Position numbers and translations under genes: made by a program. The notes under the pieces were generated by a model that saw only the letters and a program-made list of their open reading frames with translations, searched no databases and was not told where the DNA came from. Shown one piece after another: positions 1-6,801 of a stretch of DNA of 10,687 nt. This DNA comes from Ruminococcus_G sp963594675 (GTDB lineage Bacteria > Bacillota > Clostridia > Lachnospirales > Lachnospiraceae): assembly GCA_963594675.1 (NCBI GenBank), contig CAVBGA010000075.1:1-10687 (forward strand). Reading direction: 5' to 3'. Within the stretch, counting starts at the first letter, position 1. Every line of letters begins with the position of its first letter.

Positions 1-260
1 GTCACGCTGATACTTTTATTGGTAACCTCAGTCTTCTGCTCATCTGACTTCTTAGCTGCACTGCTGGTTGCATCTGTAGAAAGGTCTGCTGTATCATTTT
101 CTGTATCGTAAAGTGCGGTCTCTGTCTCAGCACTGGCTTGCTGTGTGGCAGCAAATTTCTGATCAATGTAATGATTTCCAATTGCTACACTTGCTACGGA
201 ACTTCCTCCGATGGAAAGGGCTGCTACTGCGATGATTGCTGCTACTGTTGTTTTTTTCAT
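1..260 (-). CDS. Small exported protein, 3' end cut by window edge
   Basis: An open frame starts at the ATG at 260-258 and runs without a stop to the left edge, giving 86 visible codons. The start follows a clear AGGAG site about 8 bases upstream. The N-terminus is MKKTTVAAIIAVAALSIGGS, a short basic start and an alanine-rich hydrophobic segment, so it is a signal peptide or membrane anchor. No lipobox cysteine is visible. The rest is polar and rich in Ala, Thr, Ser, Asp, Glu and Gln (residues about 35-86), which suggests a flexible extracytoplasmic region. The N-terminal pattern (hydrophobic Ala/Val run ending in Ile-Gly-Gly) and the leader resemble the next gene upstream (967-458), so the two are probably paralogous at least in export signal and regulation. 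I do not recognise a family. Function is unknown. Confidence 0.75.
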   Translation of the reverse strand, partial: MKKTTVAAIIAVAALSIGGSSVASVAIGNHYIDQKFAATQQASAETETALYDTENDTADLSTDATSSAAKKSDEQKTEVTNKSISV

Positions 261-305
261 GATTTTTTCTCCTTTTCTTTTTCAGTGTTTTTCTTCCTTT
301 GTTTT

Positions 306-319
306 TCTTGTGTTATTTT
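306..319 (-). repeat. Conserved leader element, copy 1
   Basis: The minus strand reads AAAATAACACAAGA, with its 3' end 46 bases before the start codon of the small exported protein at 260. The identical 14-mer occurs at 1013-1026, again 46 bases before the start codon of the gene at 967. Both copies sit in a purine-rich leader that ends in an AAGGAG-like site. Identical sequence at identical spacing points to a duplicated or functionally conserved 5' untranslated region. Confidence 0.65.
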
Positions 320-359
320 ACTTTTTCGTTTTTGTTTTGTATCTCTTCTTGATAGATTC

Positions 360-388
360 ATCATAGCAAGGAAATCTAAATCTCCAAA
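360..388 (-). promoter_or_regulatory. Candidate extended -10 promoter for the small exported protein at 260
   Basis: On the minus strand TGC-TATGAT (368-360) matches an extended -10 element with five of six -10 bases. A poor -35 candidate, TTTGGA, lies at 388-383 with a 17-base spacer. The imperfect palindrome with arms 369-375 and 394-400 (AGGAAAT/ATTTCCT) flanks the -35 region and abuts the extended -10, so it could be an operator. The assignment rests on motif reading only. Confidence 0.4.
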
Positions 389-437
389 TAGAAATTTCCT
401 AACCATATCTGAATCAACCTTAAGCTAAGTTAAACTG

Positions 438-460
438 TAAAAATTAAGCGTTAATGCTTA
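438..460 (-). terminator. Weak intrinsic terminator after the coiled-coil protein
   Basis: On the minus strand a 5-bp stem TAAGC/GCTTA with a 6-base loop (460-445) is followed by AATTTTT. The stem overlaps the TAA stop codon of the coiled-coil gene. It is short and AT-rich, so some read-through into the next gene is likely. Confidence 0.4.
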
Positions 461-967
461 TAGTTCAAATCCTTCCAGCACATCACTAATCATCTGTCCT
501 GCATCTTCTTTGGTTTCTTCAAGTTCCTGTTTCAGATCATCGATCTGCTCATCGGCATCCTCTTGTGTCTCCTCCAGATCTGCTTCATAATCTTCTCTTT
601 CCTCCTGAAGCTCTTCTCTTGCCTCTTTAAGATCCTTCTTTGCTTCCTTGAGATCTTTCTTAGACTCTTTTAGTTCGGCTTGCTTCTGCTGATCATCACT
701 GCTTCTGCTTGTTGTCTGTACAATACCACTCTGATTCTGACTATTATTTAAGGCTTTCTCGTACTGTTTCAGTTGTTCTTCCCTGCGCTCCAGACGATGA
801 CTGAGAAGATCTAGCTTCTCCTCTGGGGTAAGAGATCGTCCCCCATTGGTTCTAACTTCATAAAATGCAGATTCCATATTTAGATGACTCATGCCATAAA
901 TGGAAGCTCCTCCACCAATGGCCAAAACTGTTGCGGTTACAAGTGCTGCGATTACTGTTACTTTCAT
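458..967 (-). CDS. Exported coiled-coil protein, unknown function
   Basis: This is a 169-residue protein starting at the ATG at 967-965, with a GGAG site 8 bases upstream. Residues 2-25 form a hydrophobic, glycine-rich segment (Ile-Gly-Gly-Gly), read as a signal peptide or N-terminal membrane anchor; there is no lipobox cysteine. Residues about 48-72 form a charged amphipathic helix and 76-92 a polar Ser/Gln/Asn linker. Residues about 93-157 are a long charged heptad region in which a KKDLKEA-type unit recurs, so a coiled coil is very likely. Charge shifts from mixed Lys/Glu to strongly acidic toward the C-terminus. It has no catalytic motif. An extracytoplasmic spacer, scaffold or wall-associated role is possible but is inference. 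A weak terminator follows, and a gene with a similar N-terminus lies 197 bp downstream. Confidence 0.85.
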   Translation of the reverse strand: MKVTVIAALVTATVLAIGGGASIYGMSHLNMESAFYEVRTNGGRSLTPEEKLDLLSHRLERREEQLKQYEKALNNSQNQSGIVQTTSRSSDDQQKQAELKESKKDLKEAKKDLKEAREELQEEREDYEADLEETQEDADEQIDDLKQELEETKEDAGQMISDVLEGFEL

Positions 968-1012
968 ATGCTTTTCTCCTTTTTACTGTTATTTGTTCTT
1001 TTTCTGCTGTGT

Positions 1013-1026
1013 TCTTGTGTTATTTT
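1013..1026 (-). repeat. Conserved leader element, copy 2
   Basis: This is a second exact copy of the 14-mer AAAATAACACAAGA on the minus strand, 46 bases before the start codon at 967, the same distance as copy 1 (306-319) from its start codon. Further upstream, both genes also share AGGTTG and a GATAT-x-x-TTAG-x-AAA pattern (minus strand, within 420-390 and 1160-1122), which supports duplication of the whole upstream region. Confidence 0.65.
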
Positions 1027-1128
1027 CTTATGTTTTTCTTCTGCCTTGCTTTTTAATATTTACCTGGTTTCTGTTTTGTCATTCGATTTTAAAGATGCTT
1101 TCAGCTATTTTCCCATAACTGTTTCTAA

Positions 1129-1157
1129 TCTATATCCGTCCGATTTCTTCAATCCAA
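1129..1157 (-). promoter_or_regulatory. Candidate promoter for the coiled-coil protein gene
   Basis: On the minus strand TTGGAT (1157-1152) and TATAGA (1134-1129) are separated by 17 bases. This would give a leader of about 155 bases before the ATG at 967. A competing weaker candidate is ATGACA (1083-1078) with AATATT (1060-1055), also 17 apart. The 968-1258 gap holds no gene that I can support. Confidence 0.35.
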
Positions 1158-1258
1158 CCTGCATCTCTTTTTGATGGTCTTATGATAACAAAGAAGTCTG
1201 AAGGCAAGTGACAAGCAATCATAACGCTACCTTAAACAACAAAATTTCCTATAAGGAG

Positions 1259-1291
1259 AAAAAAAAGAGCTGCCATAGCAACTCTTTTTTA
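1259..1291 (-). terminator. Intrinsic terminator of the CARF-HEPN gene
   Basis: On the minus strand an A-rich arm ending in AAAAAGAG pairs with CTCTTTTT. A one-base mismatch and a short inner TGC/GCA stem close a four-base TATG loop. The downstream arm runs into eight T residues. It begins about 10 bases after the stop codon at 1303-1301, which is the usual placement. Confidence 0.85.
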
Positions 1292-1300
1292 CTAAATATT

Positions 1301-3244
1301 TCATTCTATTTTCCCAGAGCTTTCCATCTTATCCGATGTACTTTCCTCTTTCATTTCCTGGTTTTCTTTATTTTCCTTCATTTCTTTTTTCTTCTGGATT
1401 GGCGAATGTTCATGGCTATAATCCAAAAGTTCCCTTGCCGTTATCCGCTGAATATCCGGCTTTTCTTTTGGCAGAAGTTTTTCCACTTTGTCGTAACAAT
1501 CCAAAAAGTTTTCCACAGAAGTAATCAATAACTCCATCGTCTCATTCTGAGCATAAACATCGATAACCTCCTCGTCCTCTGCCTGATTCGGCTTAACGGC
1601 ATGATTGATATTATTTCTTACATCACCGATTTTATAGTAAGCCATGAGAAGATCACCCAATTCCTCCATATGATCTGGAATCAAGGTATGTCCACAGGGA
1701 CGCTTCTTTACAGAGACTTTATCCGCAATCTCCTCTTTTCTCATTATAAGATAATTTTCCCAAGAAGTATCCGGAGTAGGCGCCGGACGGTAGAATTTCA
1801 CATAATAATGATCCGGATCCATCAGTTTCCAGCGATCCTTGGGCGACGCATGCCAATAAAAGCGACTTAACTCTTTTAGCCAACGCTCCTTCTCCTCCGG
1901 TCCTTCCGCATAATATAAGATACCCATTCTGATGAGTTGGGCAGGAACCCTGGACTCTATAATGGTAATGGCCTGCTGATAAAACTTCTTTCGGAAAGCC
2001 CAGCGAACCAGATCCACAGGATGCATTTCTCCACCTTCCAGCAGGGCACCATAATCCATAAGAATGCTCTTCTCCATAAGAGCCAGAATATTACTTTCTA
2101 ACTCAGGAAGATTGCCTTCCGGCTGGCTTTGGAAAATATGCCGCAGCATCCGAATGCCTTTTTCAATATCACTTACATTGCATAAGGAAATTCCCTCATC
2201 CACATACTGCATGGCATAAAGCAGCTGGTCTATACGCTCATTCTGAATATTTTTTCGAAACCACCAATTCCGGATGATATCCACCTTACCATATTGCAGA
2301 AATGCCGTTAGTCCGGCAGCTAATTCATTTAAGCTATATCGCTGCATTTCCTTATTATCGATGCGGCTGATAAAATGATCCGGCGAATCATGGGTGGTAA
2401 TAATCTCCTGTATGGTCACAGGATTGTTGCTATCATCGTTCATCATGGACAAAACAGAAAGCAAGGTATAACCATCTGCCGCCGCCATGCCCTGCATATC
2501 CAGATAAAGATCAACATTCTTCGCCTCTGCCACAACAGCATCAATAATGGGACGAATATTGTCCAAACGGATATTTCGCTCAGACATCCCACTGTTGATG
2601 GGAACAAAACGAATGGTCAGCTTACGACTAGCCGACAGGATAGGCATTCTCATCTCTTTTTTCAAGCTGAGAAACATCTGATGCTTCAGCCATTTCCACT
2701 CCTCAGGAGTCATATTGTCCGACCTATCCACAACCTCCTGGTAACGTCCCGGATTCATGGCCAGCTCTTCAAAGATTTTTTCCTTGATCAGACCATGTTC
2801 CTGCACGTAATCTCTATACTGTCCTCCCAATTCCTTCTGACGCTCCAAAGGAATCGATTCCAGAAGATCCTGCTCTTCCATATCCAAGCCATCCAGATGT
2901 TCCACCATCCGGTAACAGAATAACTGATATTCCGTCATATCTTTGGGATCCGTGGAGGCAAAATCATCCCATTCCTCCAATTTCATGGCATTTTCTTGTC
3001 CCCTGTCACCTATGAAATAATCCGGCCCGATAACAATTACTTCATCGATTTTTGTGCGACTTAGAATATATTTTGCTCCGGCTTCTGCGGCACAAATGGC
3101 ATCGCAAAAACTATGGCAACTGTCATCATCATACATAAAATAGCGATGAAGACTTCGATCTTTGGTTGTATTCAAAGAGGTGAGAAAAACACTTCTCTTT
3201 TCTTCTATTTTTTTATAATCTTTCTTTCGCTTTCTTCCTGCCAT
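1301..3244 (-). CDS. Orphan CARF-HEPN protein, Csm6/Csx1/TM1812-like ribonuclease (predicted)
   Basis: This 647-residue protein has three lines of evidence. (1) The N-terminus fits a CARF Rossmann fold: strand SVFLTSLN (18-25), an Ala-rich helix (about 45-62), strand IDEVIVIGPD (66-75), and later strands at 209-216 and 244-249, where VDLYLDMQGM stands where CARF proteins carry their 'DiThG'-like motif. (2) Residues 411-438 contain W415 and QQA (423-425) followed by ES-x-x-P, a pattern I associate with Csm6/TM1812 proteins. (3) RNNINH at 543-548 is an exact R-N-x3-H HEPN RNase motif (codons 1618-1601). In known relatives the CARF part binds cyclic oligoadenylate and activates HEPN RNA cleavage. 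The tail from about 590 is Lys/Glu-rich and probably disordered. The ribosome site is weak (GGGG just before the ATG). No cas gene or CRISPR array is nearby. The family call comes from pattern recognition, not a search. Confidence 0.75.
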   Translation of the reverse strand: MAGRKRKKDYKKIEEKRSVFLTSLNTTKDRSLHRYFMYDDDSCHSFCDAICAAEAGAKYILSRTKIDEVIVIGPDYFIGDRGQENAMKLEEWDDFASTDPKDMTEYQLFCYRMVEHLDGLDMEEQDLLESIPLERQKELGGQYRDYVQEHGLIKEKIFEELAMNPGRYQEVVDRSDNMTPEEWKWLKHQMFLSLKKEMRMPILSASRKLTIRFVPINSGMSERNIRLDNIRPIIDAVVAEAKNVDLYLDMQGMAAADGYTLLSVLSMMNDDSNNPVTIQEIITTHDSPDHFISRIDNKEMQRYSLNELAAGLTAFLQYGKVDIIRNWWFRKNIQNERIDQLLYAMQYVDEGISLCNVSDIEKGIRMLRHIFQSQPEGNLPELESNILALMEKSILMDYGALLEGGEMHPVDLVRWAFRKKFYQQAITIIESRVPAQLIRMGILYYAEGPEEKERWLKELSRFYWHASPKDRWKLMDPDHYYVKFYRPAPTPDTSWENYLIMRKEEIADKVSVKKRPCGHTLIPDHMEELGDLLMAYYKIGDVRNNINHAVKPNQAEDEEVIDVYAQNETMELLITSVENFLDCYDKVEKLLPKEKPDIQRITARELLDYSHEHSPIQKKKEMKENKENQEMKEESTSDKMESSGKIE

Positions 3245-3283
3245 GCAACCCCATCTTTTCCGGAGCGATTTGTCCGCTTCCTA

Positions 3284-3289
3284 ATTATA
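3284..3289 (-). promoter_or_regulatory. Candidate -10 box for the CARF-HEPN gene
   Basis: A perfect TATAAT lies on the minus strand about 40 bases before the ATG at 3244. I find no convincing -35 box 16-19 bases upstream and no TGn extension. The fumarase gene ends 70 bases upstream without a clear U-tract terminator, so read-through from fumarase is an alternative source of transcript. Confidence 0.35.
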
Positions 3290-3359
3290 AAACTCTTTTC
3301 TTTCGCATCTTTGCTCTAGGTTTTCAGAGAAAATCTCTATCTTCCCCTTTCGAAAGGAT

Positions 3360-4724
3360 TTAGCACATTTTTTCCGGGCGAACCTTCTGATCATACTCTT
3401 CAGACGTCATGTAACCCAGAGAAAGTACTGCCTCTTTTAGAGTGGTATTCTCCTCATAAGCCTTATGTGCGCAGGCTGCTGCATTTTCATAGCCGATTTC
3501 CGGACTGAGGCAGGTAACCAGCATAAGAGAATTGTTGAGATTATGGGTCATTTTCTCTTTTTTCGCCTTAATTCCTGATACACAATTCTTATTGAAGGAA
3601 GCCATCACATCTCCCAGAAGGCGAATGGACTGAACCATATTATAAGCCAAAACCGGCATAAATACATTTAACTCAAAATTACCCTGGCTGGCACCAAATC
3701 CGATAGTGGCATCATTTCCCATAACCTGAATAGCTACCATGGTTACAGCCTCACACTGGGTAGGATTTACCTTACCTGGCATAATGGAACTTCCCGGCTC
3801 ATTTTCCGGAATGGAAATCTCTCCAAGACCACAACGAGGACCATTTGCCAGCCAACGCACATCATTGGCAATTTTCATCAAATTGGCTGCCAGACCCTTA
3901 AGGGCTCCGGAAGTGTGAACATAAGAATCCTTACTGGTAAGGGCATGGTATTTATTAGGATCCGGACAAAATGTTTTTCCTGTCTCCTGAGAAATAAAAT
4001 CACATACCAGCTGATCAAAATTCTCCGGTGCATTCAATCCGGTTCCTACTGCAGTACCGCCAATGGCCAACTTTGACAGATATTTGAGGGAATCCAAAAT
4101 CATTACCTTAGACTCCTCCAGCATACCTCTCCAGCCAGAAATTTCCTGAGAAAAACGGATGGGCACTGCATCCTGAAGATGCGTTCTACCGATTTTAAAT
4201 ACCTCTTTATTCTCTTCCTCCAAACGCTTCATGGTCTCCACCAACTCATCCAGAGAAGGAATCAGATATTCGTATACCGACATAACTGCAGCCACATTCA
4301 TGGCTGTAGGGAAGGTATCATTAGAAGACTGGGACATATTTACATGGTCATTGGGATGAATGGTAACTCCTGGACAATTATGCATAGCCACATGGGTAAT
4401 TACCTCATTGGAATTCATATTAGACTGAGTTCCGGAACCTGTCTGCCAAACCTTCAGAGGAAACTCCTCCGGATATTTACCATCAATAATATCTCTGCAT
4501 GCAGATACGATGGCATCCTTCTTGTCTTCCTCCAGCTTGCCCAACTGATGATTTGCCTTAGCACAGGACATTTTCAAAATTGCGAAGGCCTTAATTACCT
4601 CTGCCGGAATGGTTTCCGTACCGATTCTAAAATTCTCCAAAGAACGCTCTGTCTGAGCTCCCCAAAAATGCTCCGCCGGAACCTTTACCTCACCCATGGT
4701 ATCATGTTCAATTCTGTACTCCAT
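3360..4724 (-). CDS. fumC: Fumarate hydratase, class II
   Basis: This 454-residue cytosolic enzyme interconverts fumarate and L-malate. It is full length for the class II (iron-independent, homotetrameric) family. Hallmarks in order are GSGTQSNMN (96-104), HPNDHVNMSQSSND with the second-site histidine (123-136), the catalytic TH pair (181-182) in GRTHLQDAVP, TAVGTG (224-229), and the signature loop GSSIMPGKVNPTQ (311-323) with its catalytic serine. The Thr-Gln-Cys-Glu-Ala after the signature favours fumarase over aspartate ammonia-lyase, which typically continues with Val-Ile-Pro-Glu. The start is fixed by AAGGAG (4739-4734) 9 bases upstream. The gap of 149 bases to the Rpn gene and a candidate promoter suggest its own transcription unit, possibly reading into the CARF-HEPN gene. 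Nothing in it looks broken. Confidence 0.96.
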   Translation of the reverse strand: MEYRIEHDTMGEVKVPAEHFWGAQTERSLENFRIGTETIPAEVIKAFAILKMSCAKANHQLGKLEEDKKDAIVSACRDIIDGKYPEEFPLKVWQTGSGTQSNMNSNEVITHVAMHNCPGVTIHPNDHVNMSQSSNDTFPTAMNVAAVMSVYEYLIPSLDELVETMKRLEEENKEVFKIGRTHLQDAVPIRFSQEISGWRGMLEESKVMILDSLKYLSKLAIGGTAVGTGLNAPENFDQLVCDFISQETGKTFCPDPNKYHALTSKDSYVHTSGALKGLAANLMKIANDVRWLANGPRCGLGEISIPENEPGSSIMPGKVNPTQCEAVTMVAIQVMGNDATIGFGASQGNFELNVFMPVLAYNMVQSIRLLGDVMASFNKNCVSGIKAKKEKMTHNLNNSLMLVTCLSPEIGYENAAACAHKAYEENTTLKEAVLSLGYMTSEEYDQKVRPEKMC

Positions 4725-4763
4725 GTCTCAAATCTCCTTAATTTTTCTTTTCTATAATGTCAA

Positions 4764-4792
4764 ATAATACATCATCTGTAACTACTTTACAA
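4764..4792 (-). promoter_or_regulatory. Candidate fumC promoter
   Basis: On the minus strand TTGTAA (4792-4787) and TATTAT (4769-4764) are 17 bases apart, with four of six and five of six consensus matches. The predicted start would lie roughly 30 bases before the ATG and just ahead of the AAGGAG site. A TTGACA at 4763-4758 has no matching -10 and was not used. Confidence 0.45.
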
Positions 4793-4873
4793 AATTCACA
4801 TGCTTTATATCATTACAGCTATGTTTTATTTTACAACCCTTCTTCCCTTCATACAAGCTTATTACTTACTTTA

Positions 4874-5791
4874 TCACTGAGCATTATCCTTTGCCAATTC
4901 CTGTATCACAGAGAAGTCTTCTTCCAATTCCTCTGCAATCTGGGCGAGGGACTTACCTTTTGCAAGTTTTTTTTGGATCAGTGCTAACAGCATTTCCTGT
5001 TTTCCCTCTACTCGTCCTTCCTGTCGTCCCTGCGTTAGTCCATCTTCAAAGGAAGCTTCCCTCTCCATCCGCATATGTTTTTCTTCATCATATTCGTATA
5101 TACTCACTTTTTTCGCCTCCGCCTTATTCCTACTTAGAAAGTCCGCCAGAATCCCTTCCTTGATACATTCATCAATGGCCTTATCCACTGCCAGCTCAAT
5201 GGACATAGTCCTTGCATAGTCTCTTACTCGAATGGTATATTCACAATAATCTTTTAAGGACTTACAGGTATCTTTCAGTTTTTCATTATATCCTCTATTG
5301 ATATTTAATAAAATTGCTTGCAGCTCCAGATCACCATCCACTCTTTCCAATGCTTTTTTATCATATAGGGAAGATAAGGTGAGCACTTCCTTCTCTCCCA
5401 ACTCATCCTCACCATTATAAAAAATAATAAATTTAGGCACCGGCAAGACCACTGGCCGCTTTCCATATAAATTCATGTCTTTTGTTATAGATGAATACAC
5501 ATCTGAAATATAAAACAAAAATCGCAATGGAAGATTGGGGCTAAAGGTAGATTGATGTTCATACAGGGATACAATGGAGCCGATTACAAAAGATACATCA
5601 TTATGCATAGACATGTAAATGGCATTCTTTAAGGTATTGATCTCCAGCAAATTCGGATCCTGATAATCAGTTTCATTGATTGCATTATATAAATCCAAAA
5701 GTTCCTTCTTGTCCTCATAGAGCATCTCAAAGATTCTTGCCTTATACTGGCGGTTGATAGTAAGTTTTGTCTGATTTGCTTTTTCTGTCAT
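4874..5791 (-). CDS. Rpn-family PD-(D/E)XK nuclease / putative transposase
   Basis: This 305-residue protein resembles the Rpn (recombination-promoting nuclease, PDDEXK_2) proteins frequent in Clostridia. The core has D65 in NDVSFVIGS, then E78-H79-Q80 in LYEHQSTFSPNLPLR, consistent with the D...E-x-K/Q active site, followed by the YISDVY helix and the strand PKFIIFYNG (119-127). Residues about 250-265 carry the Gly-Gln/Glu-Gly repeat (GLTQGRQEGRVEGKQE) typical of the C-terminal linker, then a helical tail. The start follows a strong AAGGAGG. Despite the transposase label, no terminal repeats or partner genes flank it, so mobility is not supported. Family members have been linked to RecA-independent recombination and to phage defence, but its job here is unknown. 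Length and motifs look intact. Confidence 0.85.
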   Translation of the reverse strand: MTEKANQTKLTINRQYKARIFEMLYEDKKELLDLYNAINETDYQDPNLLEINTLKNAIYMSMHNDVSFVIGSIVSLYEHQSTFSPNLPLRFLFYISDVYSSITKDMNLYGKRPVVLPVPKFIIFYNGEDELGEKEVLTLSSLYDKKALERVDGDLELQAILLNINRGYNEKLKDTCKSLKDYCEYTIRVRDYARTMSIELAVDKAIDECIKEGILADFLSRNKAEAKKVSIYEYDEEKHMRMEREASFEDGLTQGRQEGRVEGKQEMLLALIQKKLAKGKSLAQIAEELEEDFSVIQELAKDNAQ

Positions 5792-6120
5792 AAAAACCTC
5801 CTTAGAAAATATGCAGGAGATGCAACCGTTGACAAGTACAAATCATGGTCCTGAAATAAACATATCCTTCTAGGATTCCAAACTTTCTCACAATTCATCT
5901 GAATCATCCCCGATTACTTTATCTCTCTGCAATTATTTGAAAATAGTAAGCATTGAGATTCCTTACGGTCATGATCTGATAAAATATGTGCTCTTAGAAA
6001 TGATCAAGAAGTGACAAATGCAATAGATATCTACTGCACTTTGGAAATATAATGCTTTTCTTCATACTAGCATAAAAAACAGAAAGTACACAAGTAGAAT
6101 AGTAAAGGAATAGTAAGGAA
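5792..6120. other. Intergenic gap, no gene found
   Basis: About 330 bases separate the pilus-locus terminator from the Rpn gene. I find no reading frame with a ribosome site, no tRNA-like fold and no long repeat. Only a short palindrome, ATCCT-TCT-AGGAT (5864-5876), stands out. The promoter of the Rpn gene should lie here, but I cannot pick a convincing -35/-10 pair. Confidence 0.6.
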
Positions 6121-6161
6121 AATGTAAAAGAAAGAAGACGCCCGATCTATGACCGAACGCC
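6121..6161 (-). terminator. Intrinsic terminator of the pilus locus
   Basis: On the minus strand an 11-bp stem (arms 6161-6151 and 6147-6137), with four G-U wobbles if read as RNA, closes a three-base loop (6150-6148). It is followed by TTCTTTCTTTT. It lies 29 bases after the stop codon of the small sortase and is the natural end of the pilus transcript. Confidence 0.8.
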
Positions 6162-6190
6162 TTTATTAAAGAAAGCATGAAGTAAATTAG

Positions 6191-6796
6191 CTATTGAATT
6201 CTCTGGCATCGCACCGCACATCTGGTCTGGCCACCTGTATTACAGGTAAATAAGGTCAAATCCCAGTCATCACCATTTTTCTTGCCCACCAGGTCTTCCA
6301 CCTGAGTAGGCTCCAGACTTTCCAAAGCGGTGATGGTGTAATGCCATTCTACCCCGTCCATGTCCGTAAAAATCACTTCCGTTCCCACATCCAGCCACTT
6401 AATGGGGCTGAAATGCCTTGCATAATTATGGCCTGCTATGACCAGATTGTCTGCAAAGGTGGTTCCCGCAAATCGTCCGGGAGCAACATGAAGTCCTTCA
6501 TAACTCCACTGAGACATAATGGGTAGATTTAAACTAATCGAAGGAATGGACAGATAACCGATATAATCATAACCATCAATATTCACCACAGTCATCTCAC
6601 GTTCTGACTCATCATCCGACGCATCAGCAGTGCTTTTCTCCGTATCCTTCAAGATATTTTCTATTTTCTTTTGCACCTTGGCAGAAGCAAGCTCTGCCTG
6701 CTTTGCCTCCCAGGTATTATAAAGTAAAAGGGCCAATGCCATAGCAAGCAGCACTGCCCCCAGAACGATGCATGTTTTTCCAATCTTACCTTTCAT
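6191..6796 (-). CDS. Small sortase, probable pilus-anchoring or accessory transpeptidase
   Basis: This 201-residue sortase has an N-terminal membrane helix (residues 8-27), a charged linker (about 35-68) and a sortase beta-barrel. The catalytic residues are visible: H123 in IAGHNYARHF, C185 in TLFTCNTGG and R192. There is no C-terminal membrane segment, so it is not a pilus-polymerising class C enzyme. The GHN...HF pattern recalls class B-like or other small clostridial sortases, but the class cannot be fixed by eye. The start ATG lies five bases after the anchor pilin stop, and its AAGGAG site sits inside the last codons of that gene, so translation is coupled. This pairing suggests that it attaches the IPKTG anchor subunit, and thereby the pilus, to the cell wall. 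That substrate assignment is inference. Confidence 0.9.
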   Translation of the reverse strand: MKGKIGKTCIVLGAVLLAMALALLLYNTWEAKQAELASAKVQKKIENILKDTEKSTADASDDESEREMTVVNIDGYDYIGYLSIPSISLNLPIMSQWSYEGLHVAPGRFAGTTFADNLVIAGHNYARHFSPIKWLDVGTEVIFTDMDGVEWHYTITALESLEPTQVEDLVGKKNGDDWDLTLFTCNTGGQTRCAVRCQRIQ

Positions 6797-6801
6797 CCTA
6801 A

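Noticed and set aside
138..428. Plus-strand Cys/Phe-rich frame
   Set aside because: It overlaps the exported protein gene and its T-rich leader complement; the odd Cys/Phe content reflects that base composition.
2375..2923. 182-residue plus-strand open frame
   Set aside because: It lies wholly antisense to the CARF-HEPN-like gene, and its composition is that of a reverse reading with no recognisable domain.
4179..4757. 192-residue plus-strand open frame
   Set aside because: It is antisense to fumC, whose motifs are unambiguous; no ribosome site supports it.
4753..4758. Perfect TATAAT on the plus strand
   Set aside because: No -35 lies upstream and no plus-strand gene follows; the site is in the AT-rich fumC leader.
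4874..5791. Rpn gene as a mobile transposon
   Set aside because: There are no terminal inverted repeats, target duplications or resolvase partner around it; the 'transposase' label is historical.
5829..5858. TTGACA-17-TGAAAT plus-strand promoter
   Set aside because: The -10 match is poor and there is no plus-strand gene downstream for it to serve.
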